DNA of 64,000 bases from a virus. The first letter of the stretch is position 1, and every line of letters starts with the position of its first letter. The notes under the pieces are model-generated. The model was not told the DNA's origin. It did no database searches and worked only from the letters and a program-made list of their open reading frames with translations. Position numbers and translations under genes: made by a program. Positions 24,929 to 40,000 of the stretch are shown one piece after another. Location: the IMG/VR virus record IMGVR_UViG_3300032722_000004, positions 111,743 to 175,742 of that record; one strand, given 5' to 3'.

Positions 24929-25078
24929 TTATATATCGCCTCTTTTATGTACTATTACTTCCTTCGAATTTGGATCAAAAATCTTTATGCTAGAGGAAAA
25001 ATAGTAACCACTAACTTCATCAGGCTTGCGTTCAGGGCGGGCCTGATTCCCTTCACTATTTGACTTATATTCGTTCAT
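24929..25078 (-). CDS. 49-residue hydrophilic ORF before the GIY-YIG gene
   Basis: The ORF reads MNEYKSNSEGNQARPERKPD, then EVSGYYFSSSIKIFDPNSKE and VIVHKRGDI. The first half is disordered and polar. The second half is a short beta pattern (SSSIKIFDPNSKEVIVHKRG) resembling a small tail-associated module that I recall in related phages. It ends exactly where the GTG of the endonuclease begins. The start lies only 6 nt from a GATAAATA motif and has a weak RBS, so translation may begin differently or come from upstream transcripts. Confidence 0.6.
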   Translation of the reverse strand: MNEYKSNSEGNQARPERKPDEVSGYYFSSSIKIFDPNSKEVIVHKRGDI

Positions 25079-25083
25079 CTCAT

Positions 25084-25091
25084 TATTTATC
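25084..25091 (-). promoter_or_regulatory. Late promoter octamer GATAAATA
   Basis: Minus-strand GATAAATA in the 15-nt gap between the long tail gene and the 49-residue ORF. By T4 rules transcription would begin near the ORF start codon, so it may serve the endonuclease and the fibre genes beyond it. Confidence 0.5.
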
Positions 25092-25093
25092 AT

Positions 25094-28000
25094 TTACGTG
25101 ATGTCCGTTTGTAAGAATAATGCAGGTGTCGTAGTGCTGATTTGTAGTGGATCCCCGTCTATTGTATTGAAGGTGTAGGAGTTCCAAGTTTGATTATAGT
25201 AAACATCGTCTAGCTTGTTGCTAGTCAATAATCCAAATACTTCAGTGTACGCTGGTATATAAGATTGTTTAGCAGTACCGTTAACCCCGCGTTGAATACC
25301 AAGCAACGAATTACTTGCAATATCAACTGCATTAAATCTAATAGCTTCTCCGTTAACGTAGATGATATCTCCTTCAAGTACATTAATAGTTAAGGTGTTG
25401 CCAGTTGAAATGTAGCTTCCTGGAGTGATCTTTAGTGTTGGTGCAGTATCTACTAGTACAACCTCATAATCATTGCTGCTGATAGTTTGATTTGGTGTAG
25501 TTGAAATATTTACAACAGATACAGCAGTGAGAATTCTCTTGTCCGCCGGCAATCCAATATAGTAGTAACCGTCGACGGATACAGTAGGTACCGTTGCAGT
25601 AAAGACTACATCCTGGATAACGCTGTTTACATCATTAACGTAAATCACCGTAGTCAAGTCTTGAATAGATTCAGTTAACCAAGTTCTAGTTAACGTATTT
25701 GATCTATAAACCGATGCTACTCCATTCTTGTCTACGAAATTCATATAAGTCATTTCTTCTGGTGTCCAGTGTGCAATCATACTAGTAATAATTACTTTAT
25801 CAGTTGATTGAATCTCAGCTAGAATACTGACCTCATTTGCAGGATTTATTCTTAACTTAGATGATGGTACTCTCAATCCATTAACTGTTACCCAGATACG
25901 ATCAGTGTATTGTTGTGACCATTGTGTTACGTTGATAGTGGCGGGACCTGATGTCGTTAGCGTCTTAGATGGACCATCATATGTGTCAGACACCACAAAT
26001 GTGGTGCCGTTAACTATTTCGCTAACATAGTATTCTGTTCCTGATACTAGTCCACCGAAACTTAAGTCAGTGCCATTCAATGTGTAGTTTTCGCTAAAGT
26101 AAACTGGAGTGTTTACGATCAGATTTGCAGTAGAGGCAACCGTGATCGTATTGTTTGAGCTTGTTGTTGCAGTAGCAGTCGTAGTTGTGATGTTGAACGA
26201 GCCCGTTAACCAAGTATATCCACCAGAAATATAAGTAGATACGCCGATTACTGGATAATTAGTTGCCCCCAACGTTGGATTATATCCAGTGTATCCCGAA
26301 ACATCACTCTGATACAAGTCAAATACAGTATCAGTGATCACTCTAGCATAGTAAATATTGTTGTTAAGCTGAATAGACCCAACTGTACCGTCAATTCTAA
26401 CTAGAGAGTTTTCAGCGAATCCGTGTGGAATAGTAGTAGTCACCCTAGTAGTAGAAATTCCACCTACCTCAGCGAGCAACGTACCTGATGCATTCGACAG
26501 CGGTACTGCAACTCCGTATTGATCTTTTATAGTGAACGTATTACTGATGATTGATCCAACCCAATACATTGTACCATCAACTTTAATTCCACCGAGCGGG
26601 GCGATGCCAAAGAACTGAATTTGTTGTCCTACAACAAAACCAGCGGTACTAGTAGCTGTAATTAGATTTCCAGTAGACGATGTTGCGGTGACAGTAGTAG
26701 TTGCTAGTATCGGACTTAGTGTAGTATTAATCGATAGGATTGGTGCAACTGTGGTTCCAGTTAATCCGTATTGACTAGTGAGATACTGTTGCTGAGTATC
26801 GTTGTATGTCAATACTGAGATAGACGAATTTGACACAGGAGCAGACGTGAATGTTATAACGTTGGTGTTAGGATTAATACTGTAATCAGTAGTTACTGTT
26901 TTTCTAACACCATTAACTTCAACAACTGCGTTATTAGGGTTATTTTCTCCTACATAGTTAGACAAGGTGAACGCGGTTTGTGATCCAGTACCAGTAAAGT
27001 ATTGAATTTCTGGAACTGCATAACCGTACTGTGGTGTAGTTTCACCGAACAGCGAGTAGACGATGTAGTCAGTTTCAGTTGTATATGCGTCTGATGCAAA
27101 TATAATTTTTGCAGCGATGCCATTTGGCTGAGTTCCAAACGCATAATCATTAGTAACAAAGATCGCGCCTCCGGTTGTATCCGGCAACGGTAGAACAGGG
27201 CCACCATTAGTTGCAGAAATAGTGAATTCGTTATTGTTTATAACAGACGAGACGTAATACGTTGTTTGAGGAGAAATTCCAGCAAACATTGTATTGGAGA
27301 AGGTGATGCGTGTGCCCGGTACGAAACCAAATGTTGAATTCGTAGTTAATGAATTATTAATAGATTGTGTTCTAATAACAATATTAGTCGCACCTAACAC
27401 TAGTTTATTACCATTATGATACATGATAGGAGTAGTCCAAACTTGGCCATTACCAGATTGAATGCTTACATACATTGCATCGCCCGATGCAGTGACTAGA
27501 TCAAATGCCGGGCCGGCTAAACCAGTCACTGGGTCAATTGACGCAGATATAATTATAGAATCTGTAGCTGTACTAATCGACTTAACGTAGTATGTGGTCT
27601 CGGAAACTACTCCGCCGAACAGAACACCTAAGAAAGTTACAGGACCATTAAGAATAAATTTGGAAATATCCGTGCAAGTCAATCTATTTGTCGTAGAATC
27701 AGTAGAAAGAACTTGTGATTCGATTGCGCTGGTACCTGGTCTAATTACACCGCTACCTTGATAAACAGATGCGCTGTAATTACAGTCAACATATACTTCA
27801 TTAAAGCCAGTAACATCATCGACTCTAATAGGATTTACATCCGTGCTAGATTGCACTAGTTGATCACCGTTGCCTACTTCATAAACGTCAATTCTTAATA
27901 TTTTTTTAGGTGAAAATTGTAGTGGTGTCGAAAGTATAACTGTTTTATTCAACCAATTAATAGTATAATCTATACCCTCTGTAATACCAGTACCTAAACC

Positions 28001-31000
28001 AGTTACCGGATCTATGATTTGCACGGTAAGCTGTGCCGGTACTTGTACTGCACCTGCAAAAGTATAAACTGTTTGTGTACCGAAAGTTGGAGCTAATTCA
28101 AGAGATACAACATTAAATCCGGTATGTGAGTATTCAGTTACGTCCCAATTGCTGCCGGGACGAGTAACTACTGTCAGCGCAAGATTATCAGTAACGACGC
28201 CTGGAACTAATTCTTCAGGGCCGTAACCATATGGGAAATCCGCGCCCTTAACATCGTATACAGTAGGTGGAACAGTGAACACTGAATTGTCGGTCCAAAT
28301 AATTGTGTCAGTGCTAGTTAGAACTGTATTGTTGTCACCTACTACAGTAAAGGTAGTTATTCCGTCAGTATCATATGTTATGCCATTCAAGTTCTGTGTT
28401 GTTCCGGAAGAACGAAGTGTCCAAACATACCCATCTGTAGAAGTCTTGATCAGGCCATTGTCACCTACGCTCACAAACGTACCACCAACATAAACAGAGT
28501 CACGTACAGTACTTGGATTTGCGTCGTACTCATACATCAGTGTATTGATTGGTACTGTATCTGCTGATAGTGTTTTAGTCGATCCACCCAAAGTATCTGA
28601 TATAGTCACTAGAGTCGGTGATACTATGGACTTTACATAGTAAGTTGTCCCTGCATTGATACTTGAAAAAGAATTACTAAATTGTACTGCTGCATTTACT
28701 GTGAATGCATTTGGTGCAGTACTGATTATGTAGTTAGTACTACTAAATGTAGTTACTAAAGCCTCATTTCCGAACCAATTAATTGCATCAGTGCTAGTAT
28801 ACTGAACATTATTTTCGCCCAGAGCCACTATAGTGGTTCCGTTACTTACTACAGAATTTAAGCTCTTATTAGTAAGTGGTGCAACTTGAGTCCAAGTAAT
28901 GCCATCCGCACTAGTTATGATGATGTCTGTAGGGACCAACTGAGTGACACCTGTTGAATAATCATATCTTAATCCGTTACCTACTGCTACAAATCCAGTA
29001 AACGAGGCAGTTTGAACAAAACTTACTCCATAGAGTTCTACTTCAAAAATAGAATCAAACGTGTGTACTGTATTCCATGTTATTGCATCGGTACTACGAA
29101 CGATATTGTCTCCTACTGATATCCAGCAACCATTACCGTATGCAGCCGCTTGCGAGGAATGTTCAGTAGTATTTGCTACTGTCCAAACTAGACCATCCAC
29201 ACTAGTAAGAATAGGAGTTGCATTGTTAGCGGCGGAAATTAAGTAAGTACCATTGTTGTATACAATATTAGTTACATTTATATCAGTATTTGCTAGTTGA
29301 GTTATAGCCCATGTTATACCATCGGCACTAGTAAGAAGTGCAGAATATGTAGGTAAGTTGGCAACTGCATGGTATACATTGTTATGGTACTCTACCGCAG
29401 TAATGTTGACTTGTGATGGATAGAATGGCTGATCTTGTACAACCACATCTAACGCAAATTGTTGATTAGGTTGGAATGCATTACCCAGGTATATTGAATT
29501 CGGATAAGTTACCCCATCGAATAGCTGAGTTAGATCCACACCAGGCATATTGACAGTTGGTTTATAGTAACCCATAACTCTGTCCATCGCATTAAGTCTA
29601 CGATCACCTGAATCCAATTCCTCCCACTTGCCTATAACAAATTCTTTATCGTTGTTAGATATGACACAGATATAGACTTTATTGTTGAATTTCACAATCG
29701 ATTGATTAAAGTAGAATGGTTCAGGTAAGAACGCATAACTACCTGATTTGGCCATAGTATATGACAAACTAGATGCATTAGACAAGGTGATAGCTGTTCC
29801 GCCAGGGGTGCTGCTTATCTGTAAGGTGTTGGATGTGAAGTTTACATTATTTACAATGTAATACGTTTGCCCTGCAACAATGCCGGCGGACACATTTCCA
29901 GTAAACACTACTGCATCATTCACATTGAATCCAGTTGTACTATTAACTGTGATTATATTTGATGATACACTCTGAACTGTAGTAGTGGTATACCCATTGA
30001 ATGGGAAGTTGATACCGCTTACTGGAACAGTTAACAGAGGATTGCTGTAGACTTCTAATTGATTTGATGAGATAACTTTTAGGTAGTACTTAGTAGATGT
30101 AGATGGTACATTACCCGATGCAATAACATTAATGATTCCACCTAATGCATCAACCGAATTGACTTCAAGAGTAATATCATTAGCCGGTGACGTTCCTCCG
30201 ACTGCTGTACCCGGAATAGTAATTATATTATTGACTGCAAATCCGGATCCTGCATTTGTTGGAACTGCACTGTACCCACCTAACTTGTATGACAAATCGA
30301 ATGTAGTATAACCAGTTACATATTGTGTTGCAGTTGATACCGTAGTGTGATCAGATGACAGTGCAAACTCGCTGCCATTAACTGTAGTAGAAACCGTAAA
30401 GAATGGATCACCAGCGCCGGTCATGACTCCATTATCATTTGTCAACGTAATTGCCGGGCCGCTGACGGTCAGAGACAAGGTGAACGTTGTACTACTAGGA
30501 ATATCCTGAATATAGTACGTCTCTGTTACAAAGATACCACCCAACGATTGTCCCGAAAATACTATTGGCATTCCTATATACAGAGAAGCAGTTGAACCGC
30601 AACTTAGTACATTACCAGAACTTGATGTATTAGTTACAGTTACTTCAATTACAGTGTTTGTGCCGTCGCCAGTGTACTCTCTAATATAGTATGTTGTACC
30701 CGCTACTAGGTTACCTATGTTAGTAGTAACTCTAATAGGCATATTCTTGTAGAAGAAATCTGTTCCACCCAGTGAAGCACTGACTGCAATTCTATTAACT
30801 GCTGAAATCGTTGCGTTAATGCTGCGAGATATAAGCGAAGAAACTTCACCTGCGGATACAATATTATTAGGGTATTGGCCCGAAGTTTCATAAATGGTAA
30901 ACAGTTGTCCGTTAATTTGTCCAGGGCTTATTGGTAAAGACACATTCATAGTTGCTGAACCAACCGCAGTTGTTAGTGCAACCGTGTCCTTTTGATTTGT

Positions 31001-34000
31001 CATTATTGCACTGGTATCAGAAGCAGCAACAACTGTAGTAAGATTTAATACTGCTCCGTTCTTTGTAGCAGAGAGAGTTATTTCTTTACTTGAGAGATAA
31101 ACTCCACTGACATAATAGAATGTACCAGCTACTAAGCCACCGAAATTAGTAGTGCTTGTTCCTGCAATAACCATATCAGTAAAGACCACAATATCATTGA
31201 TGTTAAAGTTAGTGCCATCATTTACTGCGACTCTATCGGTAGAACCATCGACAGAATATGCAGTGGTAGATACTGGATTGGTAGTCGCAGACATAGTAAA
31301 TGTTTGATTATCTATCACACTTGTAACGTAGTATGTTTTATTAGCTACAATTCCACCGAATACATCTTCAGTGAAGAAGACCGGTAAGTTGGTATAGAAA
31401 CCTAAAGTTCCACCGGTACCAACCAAACTAGTTGGAACAGTCAATGCATTAGTTGTTGCTGTGGTGGCAGTAACTTGTAGAATGCCAGGATAATTAATAG
31501 ACATTACCGCAGTATTAGTTACCTCACCAACAAAACATTCCATTGTGTAGACACCTACCACAGAGTCAGTTACACCAAATATTGGACCACCGACGGTAGT
31601 TGACACTGTAAATTCAGTTTCACTAAGAATAGTATTCACATAGTATATTTGATTGGACACTAGTCCACCAAACGACAAGGTCGACTGGAATTTGACCGGC
31701 ATACCAATATAGAAACCGATGGTAGTACCAGATGCGTTTGGTTGTCCTCCTCCGTTATCTTGTGGAATCAGAGTAATAGAATGATTGCTTGCTGTTGTTC
31801 CGGATACATATCTTATAAATGAAGACCAGGTAAGCTGCTGATCGTTGCTTATGTCGGTAATTTCAAATACTGCGCCTTGGGCACTAGCCAAAATACTGTC
31901 GATTGGTGGTTCAGTGCTTTCTAATCCAATGGATGAGCTTGAAGTTGTGCTACTGTTGTCTAGCGTACCAGCAAAGAACGATCCGTAATATGCGCCAGCC
32001 TCCCAATCTTGTACCTGAGAACCATATGTAGTTCTGTCAAAACGTATTGTAGTATTGTTTTCTCTAATCGGCAATGCCGTCGTGATAGCGGATGCTCTCG
32101 CGCCTGAACTTAGAGTCATATCACTTCCAATTCCAATTGGGTAAATTTTAACTCTAGCTTTATCATTTATCGCATCACTATAGGTTGTGTAGAGAGCAAT
32201 GATAGCTGTAGGAACTGTCTCTAATACATTAATGTAGTACCATTGATTGTTTGCCAATGCACCCACTGATGCTGTTATTCCGGATTTATATAGAACGGCG
32301 TCACCAGTCTGTAGATTAGGAGCATAAAGTCTAATAGTGTGAAACGTTCCGTTAACTGCGGTATTGTCAAACGCAATTACTTCTGCCGGATCAATAACAA
32401 TTTCAGGAAGAACTGCGTATCCTTCGCCAGGATCAATTACATTGATCTGTAACACAGAATCGAGGTTCATTACTGCTTCTAGAACTGCCGGAGTTTTCGG
32501 TGCAGGATATATACTTGTATCGATATATGCAGTAACCTTAGGTGGTTCAACGTAGCCGCGGCCTCCGAATAGTACCAATGCAGCTGGTAAATCAATATAA
32601 ATTTGGGCGCCGGTTATATGATTTTCAATAGGAGTTCCGTTTACACCTCTAACCAATCCACTTAGTACATTCAATGCTCTATCTACAAATGAATATCCGA
32701 TGATTTCATTTCCGATATTAATGGTACCGTTAATTGGGAAACCGTGTGCATTGTCAACTACGATGTAGGTTGAGCTTGTGCTCACATAGGAAGTAGTTAC
32801 TGTGATGTTATAGTTTGGTTGACCTGTAATAGATACACCGTGATTTTGGAACCATTGTGTATACGGAGCCGTAGACCAAATGCTGTCAGTAGGAAGATAT
32901 TCATACTGACTGTTAGGATTACTATACACTAACTGAGGTGAAATATACTGCTGGTACGACGAATTGTAAGTTGCAGGCAGGTCAAAGTCTGTGATGTTAC
33001 CTTGATATACGTCAGTTCCGGTATATTTAAACACGAAATCCTTGATTACAACGTGATAAGGTTTTACTTCATTGATGTATCCTGACAGGAATGCAGTATT
33101 ATCTGTTTGATAAACTTCATATGGTATTAGCTCACGAATAGTATGCGATACATCAGCCAAGGACGTCTTATTCAACCAAGGCAAGAAATTTTGAGATTGA
33201 GTAGTCTCGCTCTGGATGTAGTCGAACAACAGAATTAGGCTCGTGTTTCGATATATTAGCAAGTCGCTGATATAAATTTGCTCAGTTAATGCGCGGACGA
33301 TATATCGAGTTTCTTCGCTTGGATATTGATCATAAGGTGTTGTATCAAAGAAATTATCACCATAACCAATCTTAGCTGAGGAGTAATCCCAGAGGCTAGT
33401 ATCGAATGCAATAGTACCGTTTTGAAGACCGATACGTGTCCAAACACCGTAACCATCATATCGATATACTTCAAACTTACCTGCGCCGTTTTGTTCTACT
33501 GTTACGATAGTGTTGACTGCAACATTTAACGCTGCCAAATCTGCATAGTTTGGCACTTGAAGCGAAGATTTGGTGCTATCGCTATATCCTGTTGCCCACC
33601 AATTGACGTATGACCAATAATCAGCAGTATTGAAGTATGTACCGGATTGGAACAAGAATGTTGCGTCTGGTCTAATTTCTGCAATAGGATATTGTGCTAG
33701 AACAGTATTTGCATACGTCAAGTAGTTGTTAATTGCAAGGTATCTATCATAGAAGAAACTTTGGTTTGGGCGGCTTCGAATTCCCGACTGAACAGCTAGT
33801 GGTAACCATGGGTTAGGGACAACTGCTCCTGCGCCGTCGCAGCCTGCCAAAGAGTCTAGAAGTTTTGCGTACAATGAATACGGTACGTCTGTTTCAGAAA
33901 TAGTATATCCGCCTTGAATTGCTAATGTGTGCGCCGAAGTTCCGCCGTGAGGTAGACCTGGCAAGAAGTCATCCTGATAATTCTCACGAATCAATGCGTA

Positions 34001-37000
34001 CTCTTGGTGAGCAACGTCATCTGTTGTTCCATTTGCAAATCCAATATGGAAAACACTGTCATTCGCATTAAAGTAATCTACTGAGTTATATAATGCAAAT
34101 GTATTAGGTAGCAGCGGTGCCATATATGCAATACCGGATCCTTTTGGATTTGAAATATAAGATGCAACAACCGAATCGGATAATGTTTTACCGGTCTGTT
34201 CAAATATTATATTAGTATTGCTAACCCAGAAGTAATATACAGGGACTGCATTATTTGATGCATTTAATACCGTGCTCACTACATATAGATTAGGGTTATA
34301 AACTGCGCCGGGGCCTGGATATGAATTGGGCGGAACAAAGCTTGCTACCCAAGTGTAAACTGCAACATCTGAGCCCGGAAATACTGCACCCCAATATTTG
34401 CTATTATAAACATTATCATTCTGATGATAATTCATCCAACGAACATTGTTTGTGTTGAACCATAGTTGACCAACGTGCTCTGCACCCCAGACCGAACCGA
34501 TGATGGTTGATAGATCACTGTTATATCGTGCCGGATCAGTTCCAGAAACAAAGTCTAGGTTTTCTCTTGCTGCGCCCAGCAGTTTACCTTGTAAAGGATC
34601 CATATAATCCAAATTGATTAGCGTTTGATTAGTAGAAGCACTGAAAATTTGAGTATTTTGAATTTTACTGATATCAACGATAGGTGCAGAATTTCTGTAT
34701 ACTGACCAGTCAGAAACACCAGTTGCATTGTTGTAAACTACTACTTGTCCGCCAACGGCTACTGGATAGAAATTAGGACTACCTACAACTACGACATTTT
34801 CATTAAAATCAATCGCTGTTCCATAAAGAGGCTGTTGACCATATGGAATGTTTTTGCTGTTTACGCTCTGTGCATATACGTATGCGCCCGGATTTGCTAG
34901 ACTCTCATTGTATAGACCAATATAGTCGAACATGTAAACTGCGCCTGCATTAACGTAGGAATCTACGAATTGAGTTGCATTGTTATCGAAGACCGTATCA
35001 TTGTCTAAATTCTCGTCATCAGTAAAGTCAAAGAAGGTGCCTTCATATCGTGTTCCTACCGGAGCCGAAATTATAACGCTATCGAATTCATTGATCTTGA
35101 TTGCAGACCCGAATCTAGATGCACCTTGCTCGTGAGGAGACTGAATAATCTGAGTTTTAGTGTACAGGTTTATACCGAGTTCAGAAAGCGTAGTACCACT
35201 ATCATATGCATACACAGTTAACTTTTGATTAATCTGAGCGATATTTTGATTGATTACTTGAATAATCAATTTATTATCACTAGTCGCTGCTGCTTGTACA
35301 TTGATAATCTTACTAGAATTGATCGTGTTCGCAACTGATTGTGCGTTTCCAGCAGAGAGATTTACTGCGAATCCATTGATCAACAACGTGCGGTTGGTAG
35401 TTACGTTACATTCATTCGTTCCGATCACTACGCCATATTCGGCGCCACCGTTAACATAAGAGTATACTGCACCTTCGACATCATTTGCATCAACTTCGTA
35501 CGGTGAACCAATTAGAAGTGTTGACCCGGTTTTGTACATATCAACCGCATAACCAAATTCAATATCTGTTCTGTCAATATAATCAGAATTGATTTGTTGC
35601 GCAGGGAAGTATTGATTGTCGCTCACAGTTAAAATGTCACCTGCAATCAATGAACTGTAATAGATAAACGATGTACCAATTACTGCGTAATTGTCATCAG
35701 TAACCAATTTACCGTTGAGATACACATAAAGAGGATCAACTTGTACATAAACAGAGAACGATAGACCAGCCGCAGTAGTTAGATTTACAGGAGTGGTGCT
35801 TGATCGTGATGTTTTTATTGATATTTCGCTACCCGAAATACCGTGAATGTAGTAGACTTGATTAGGTGAAACATTGCTTGAACCAAAATTGCTACCTGCA
35901 AATACTACTGGTTGATTGATTTGGAATCCAGTCATTGATCCGCTGCAAGTAATTCTATTTGTTACCGAAGAGGTTGCACTTGCTGTTATAGTGGCGCCAG
36001 CAGCTGGAGTCCAAGACAATGAGAAAGAAGTTGTCTGCTCAGGGAGCGAATTTTGTTTTGCTTCAAAATTTTGCATCGTGCGTTGTAGCACAAATGTTGT
36101 ACCCCAATTTGTTATCGTTGGGCTATAGTCGATAAACGGTGCGGTTACCGCTAGAGTGCTACCGTCATATGATGTTGCAAGCGCAGTCCCGAATCCGTCA
36201 CCGGCCCCTAGACTGAACAAAGATGACCCGCTTATGATAGTGGATTGCTTGTATGTAATCTGGGTCGCAGTACCGGTGCCGGCGCCGGCGCCAGTTGCAA
36301 CAAAAGTAATACCTACTTTGTTGTCTACTGCACCGATAGCAGTGAAGTCTGTACTACCCAATGACGTGATAACATATGTTTCACCGGTCACAAAGTATCC
36401 TGCAATTAGAGGAATATTTTGCTTGCGATATACATATACATTGTTGTTTTGCGCATCAGAGATGTAAAGCCAATTAGTGTCACCCGAAATAGCTAATGCA
36501 CTGCCCCAGTCGGTTACTCCTCCGGGCGCGGCTATGGTTTGGTATGTTAACATACGATCAGTAACAACCGTATGATTTAAGGTGTACAACGTTACTGCTG
36601 GCGATACGCCAGAAGGTTGAGATACTGCATATAGATTTTGGGCGTACTTTATTGTTGAACCAAACGATGTTCCGCCGGTCTTGTTTTCCTTCAGAAGGTA
36701 CGCTTGAGCTAAACTGTCGTATATGTATCTATACAAAATCCCTGTGCCGGAATCACCTATCAGGTAACCCATATCAGATGTATATGCGACAGCAGAACCA
36801 AATGTGCCGCCATCGGCCTGTTCAAATTGGTTCTGATAAGCATAATTTAAACTCTTGCGATAGACTGCCCAGTTGCCGTCAGTGTTTTCGTCTACCCAAA
36901 CAGTGTTTTTGATAAATTCGTTTTCAGCAGATGCTAACGGAATTATTCCTGCAGGTGATGCTACTCGTTGCGACACGAACCCAAAGGCTAACCCTCTGCC

Positions 37001-40000
37001 TTGAATTGAATTTTGATTTGCATTTAGTGCAGATAGATTTATTACAACTTCATAAAGATTTAGAACATCAGCGACTATATAATATCCATCAACATTCTGC
37101 GCGAAGTTAATGATGGCCATCGGATCTAGCTTATTGAGAGAATGCGGAGAACTGAACGTTATGGTTGCTGTTCCGTTAGTATTATTTCTAACTTGAATTA
37201 CTTGACCAATATTGGTCCATCTAAATACGTCCCATTTATTTTTAAAGTTAGCTAACCAAAAATATTCACCTACGTAGAAATTATTAATAGGAACAACTGC
37301 ACCGGTACTGTCAACCGCAGAAGGCAATCCAGAGAAGAAATATGATGACATCTTAACATCATTTACGTTGATGTATCCGGCGGATGGGTACAGTTGTGAA
37401 TTAACCGTAGTGTCTAGTGTTGACAATACATTCGGTGATGCTGGTGGTGTGTTATAATTGAATAAATTGTATAGTGGAACTTCTTGGTCTGAACCAACCG
37501 TGTATACTCCATTTGTCAAACTAACAATTGATGGATTACCCATAAGATTTGTTTGGTTTATTCTGAAGTCAACGAAGTTTTCATTCAGCACTCCACCATA
37601 TTGTTTAGTTAAAATAGACCAGTTTTCGTAGAAATCATAAGATATACTACCTTGTGGGAAAGTAGCACCTTGGAATGCATCTACTGCATTGCGGGTTCCC
37701 TTGTTCTTGATCAAATTTTGATAGACTTGAACTTGAGTAGAATCTGTAAGGTCTACCAGAGCAAGATAGTCGCGTGGTCTATATCCAATAAGTGAGAACG
37801 CAAGCAAGTCGGCATCTTGTTCAAGATTTGCTTGGTAAACATCATAGTATAGTGTGCTTTCGTATGCACGAGTAGAAGCGTTTGATAACATTCCTTTTTG
37901 AATGTCATTGTAATTCACGAGCTTCCAATCTTGCTCGTTGAATGTCGCGGATGGTTCTATTACTTTAAGTGCAGTCCAATACTTATTCTTATATTGTACG
38001 ATAACACCTTTAGTATACTTTAGATTACCATTCCATTCTAATACGTTGTCTTGATTTAAAATGAAGCCCCAGGCGTTTACGGTTCCGTTCCAATCAGCAG
38101 TCTTGACCCCGCGAGCGTAGATGCGGTTTTGTCTTAGTCCAGTAGTTAGATTATAGATAATATCATTAAACAAAGTGACATTATCGAATACGATACCATG
38201 CTCGAAATTACTTACGTTAAATTGAGCATAAGACATAGAATCACCCTGATTCAAGGTGTGCGCATGGAATAATGTATCGTCACGTTCAACGCAAAGATCA
38301 TTTAGTTGTATCGGATAGAGATTTTGATTTAGTATAAAGTTAGTTTGCTGAACCGTAAGCGGCTGAACTATCGCGCTTGGTCTATCAATGTTTATTGCAG
38401 TAGCAGACGGATTTAGTGTTATCAGACTTCCTACTTCCCATCCGGACATTGACCAATACAAGAATTCTGCTGCCATCTGTGCCCAAGTGACTTCAATTCC
38501 TTGTTCAACTTCATTGAACAACATGCCCTGGCTTTCAAGTTCGGCACCATAGCTCATTAGGAATTGAACTACTCCCTGAGTGCTGTAGAATTTGGTACCG
38601 TATGGAACAAGAACTACTTGATCAGTATAGTTTTTAGCATACTTAACTGTAGTACCTAAAACGTCAACACTACCGTATGTACCGTTATTGATAGGTTTTA
38701 GTGTTTTAAAGTATGCAAATGTTTGTGAATTACCGTATACAGTCCAATAGCCTTGATTTTTCTGAATGACCACGCCACTGAACATAATCTGATCGAAGGG
38801 CTGATTGTCATATAACAACACTGAATAACTTTCGTTAGGAATCAATAGTGTTGCGTTATTGCTATTAGGCGAACCCTTTTCCACATAGAATTGAAGCAAT
38901 GTTTTGTCACTGTATCCAGCAAGACGATAAACCAGACGAACATCAAGGTTATTCAAAAGGGTTGTAATGTTAGTAGTTGCGTCAACCCCTTGTTGCTTTT
39001 CATAATCTACAATCCAGTTAATGTAGCTGGTTTTTGCAGTACCATTACCATAAATTTCAATATTTGCAGGAACTAAATGGCTTCTGTCATTAACCAAATA
39101 TTGATTAAATTCAGCATTGTATTTGTAATTGTCAAGGTCGACGGCCAAATTGAAAAATTCAGCTGGTCTAGTCAGTGCAAATAGTCTCATTAAATCAAAT
39201 GGCCAAGTTGAACTACGTCGATAGCTCAACTCCACAGGTGCATCATCTCCTACTACCCAATCTTTTTGGAACGTACTTGGATTATAGTTGCCTACAATTG
39301 CGATTAGCGGAGACAACAAATCGCCGTTGGAGTCAACCGGAATAATTTTAGATAGTCCAGGACGTGCTAACTCAGGTACGGTGTAGGGATTACCGTTATT
39401 CCAAATATAACCAGCTTCTAAATCACCCCATAGAATACCGTTATCGCTCGTATAAGGAGTAGGTCCGTAACGATCAGCCCACCAGGTTGGTTCATTAGCA
39501 AATCCTAACATCTCCCATGGAGTTTCGTTTGGAGTAGTTGTGTCATAGAAATATTCATAGACCCCTCTCCAATAACCTTGCTGAATAGCAGCTTGGTCTA
39601 GTTTATTACCTGAATTTGTATAGTTATAACTGAACTCGTTGTTCTTTTGATAGTACTGGGACTTATAATCGAGACGATTTTGACCAATCCAGTTCAAGAA
39701 CGTAGGTTCGTACATCTGTATAAATTCATTCCATGAATATGTTGATGTAGAACTTCTGAAGTAACCAGGTACAACTTCGTATCGCTCGATAGGAACAGTT
39801 GTGCTTAATTTTAAATTATTGTAAATTCTTAGTTCAAACTCAAGCAGAGCCTGGTCTCTGAAATCAATCAATACTCCTAATGTTTCGTCATAGTCACCGT
39901 ATAACTTAGTGAACGATCCGTCATGTCCTTTGATGAAGTAAGTAGGAACTGTGTAATCTGAATCCAAAACTACTTCTGGATAAAATGAAGGATATAGTCC

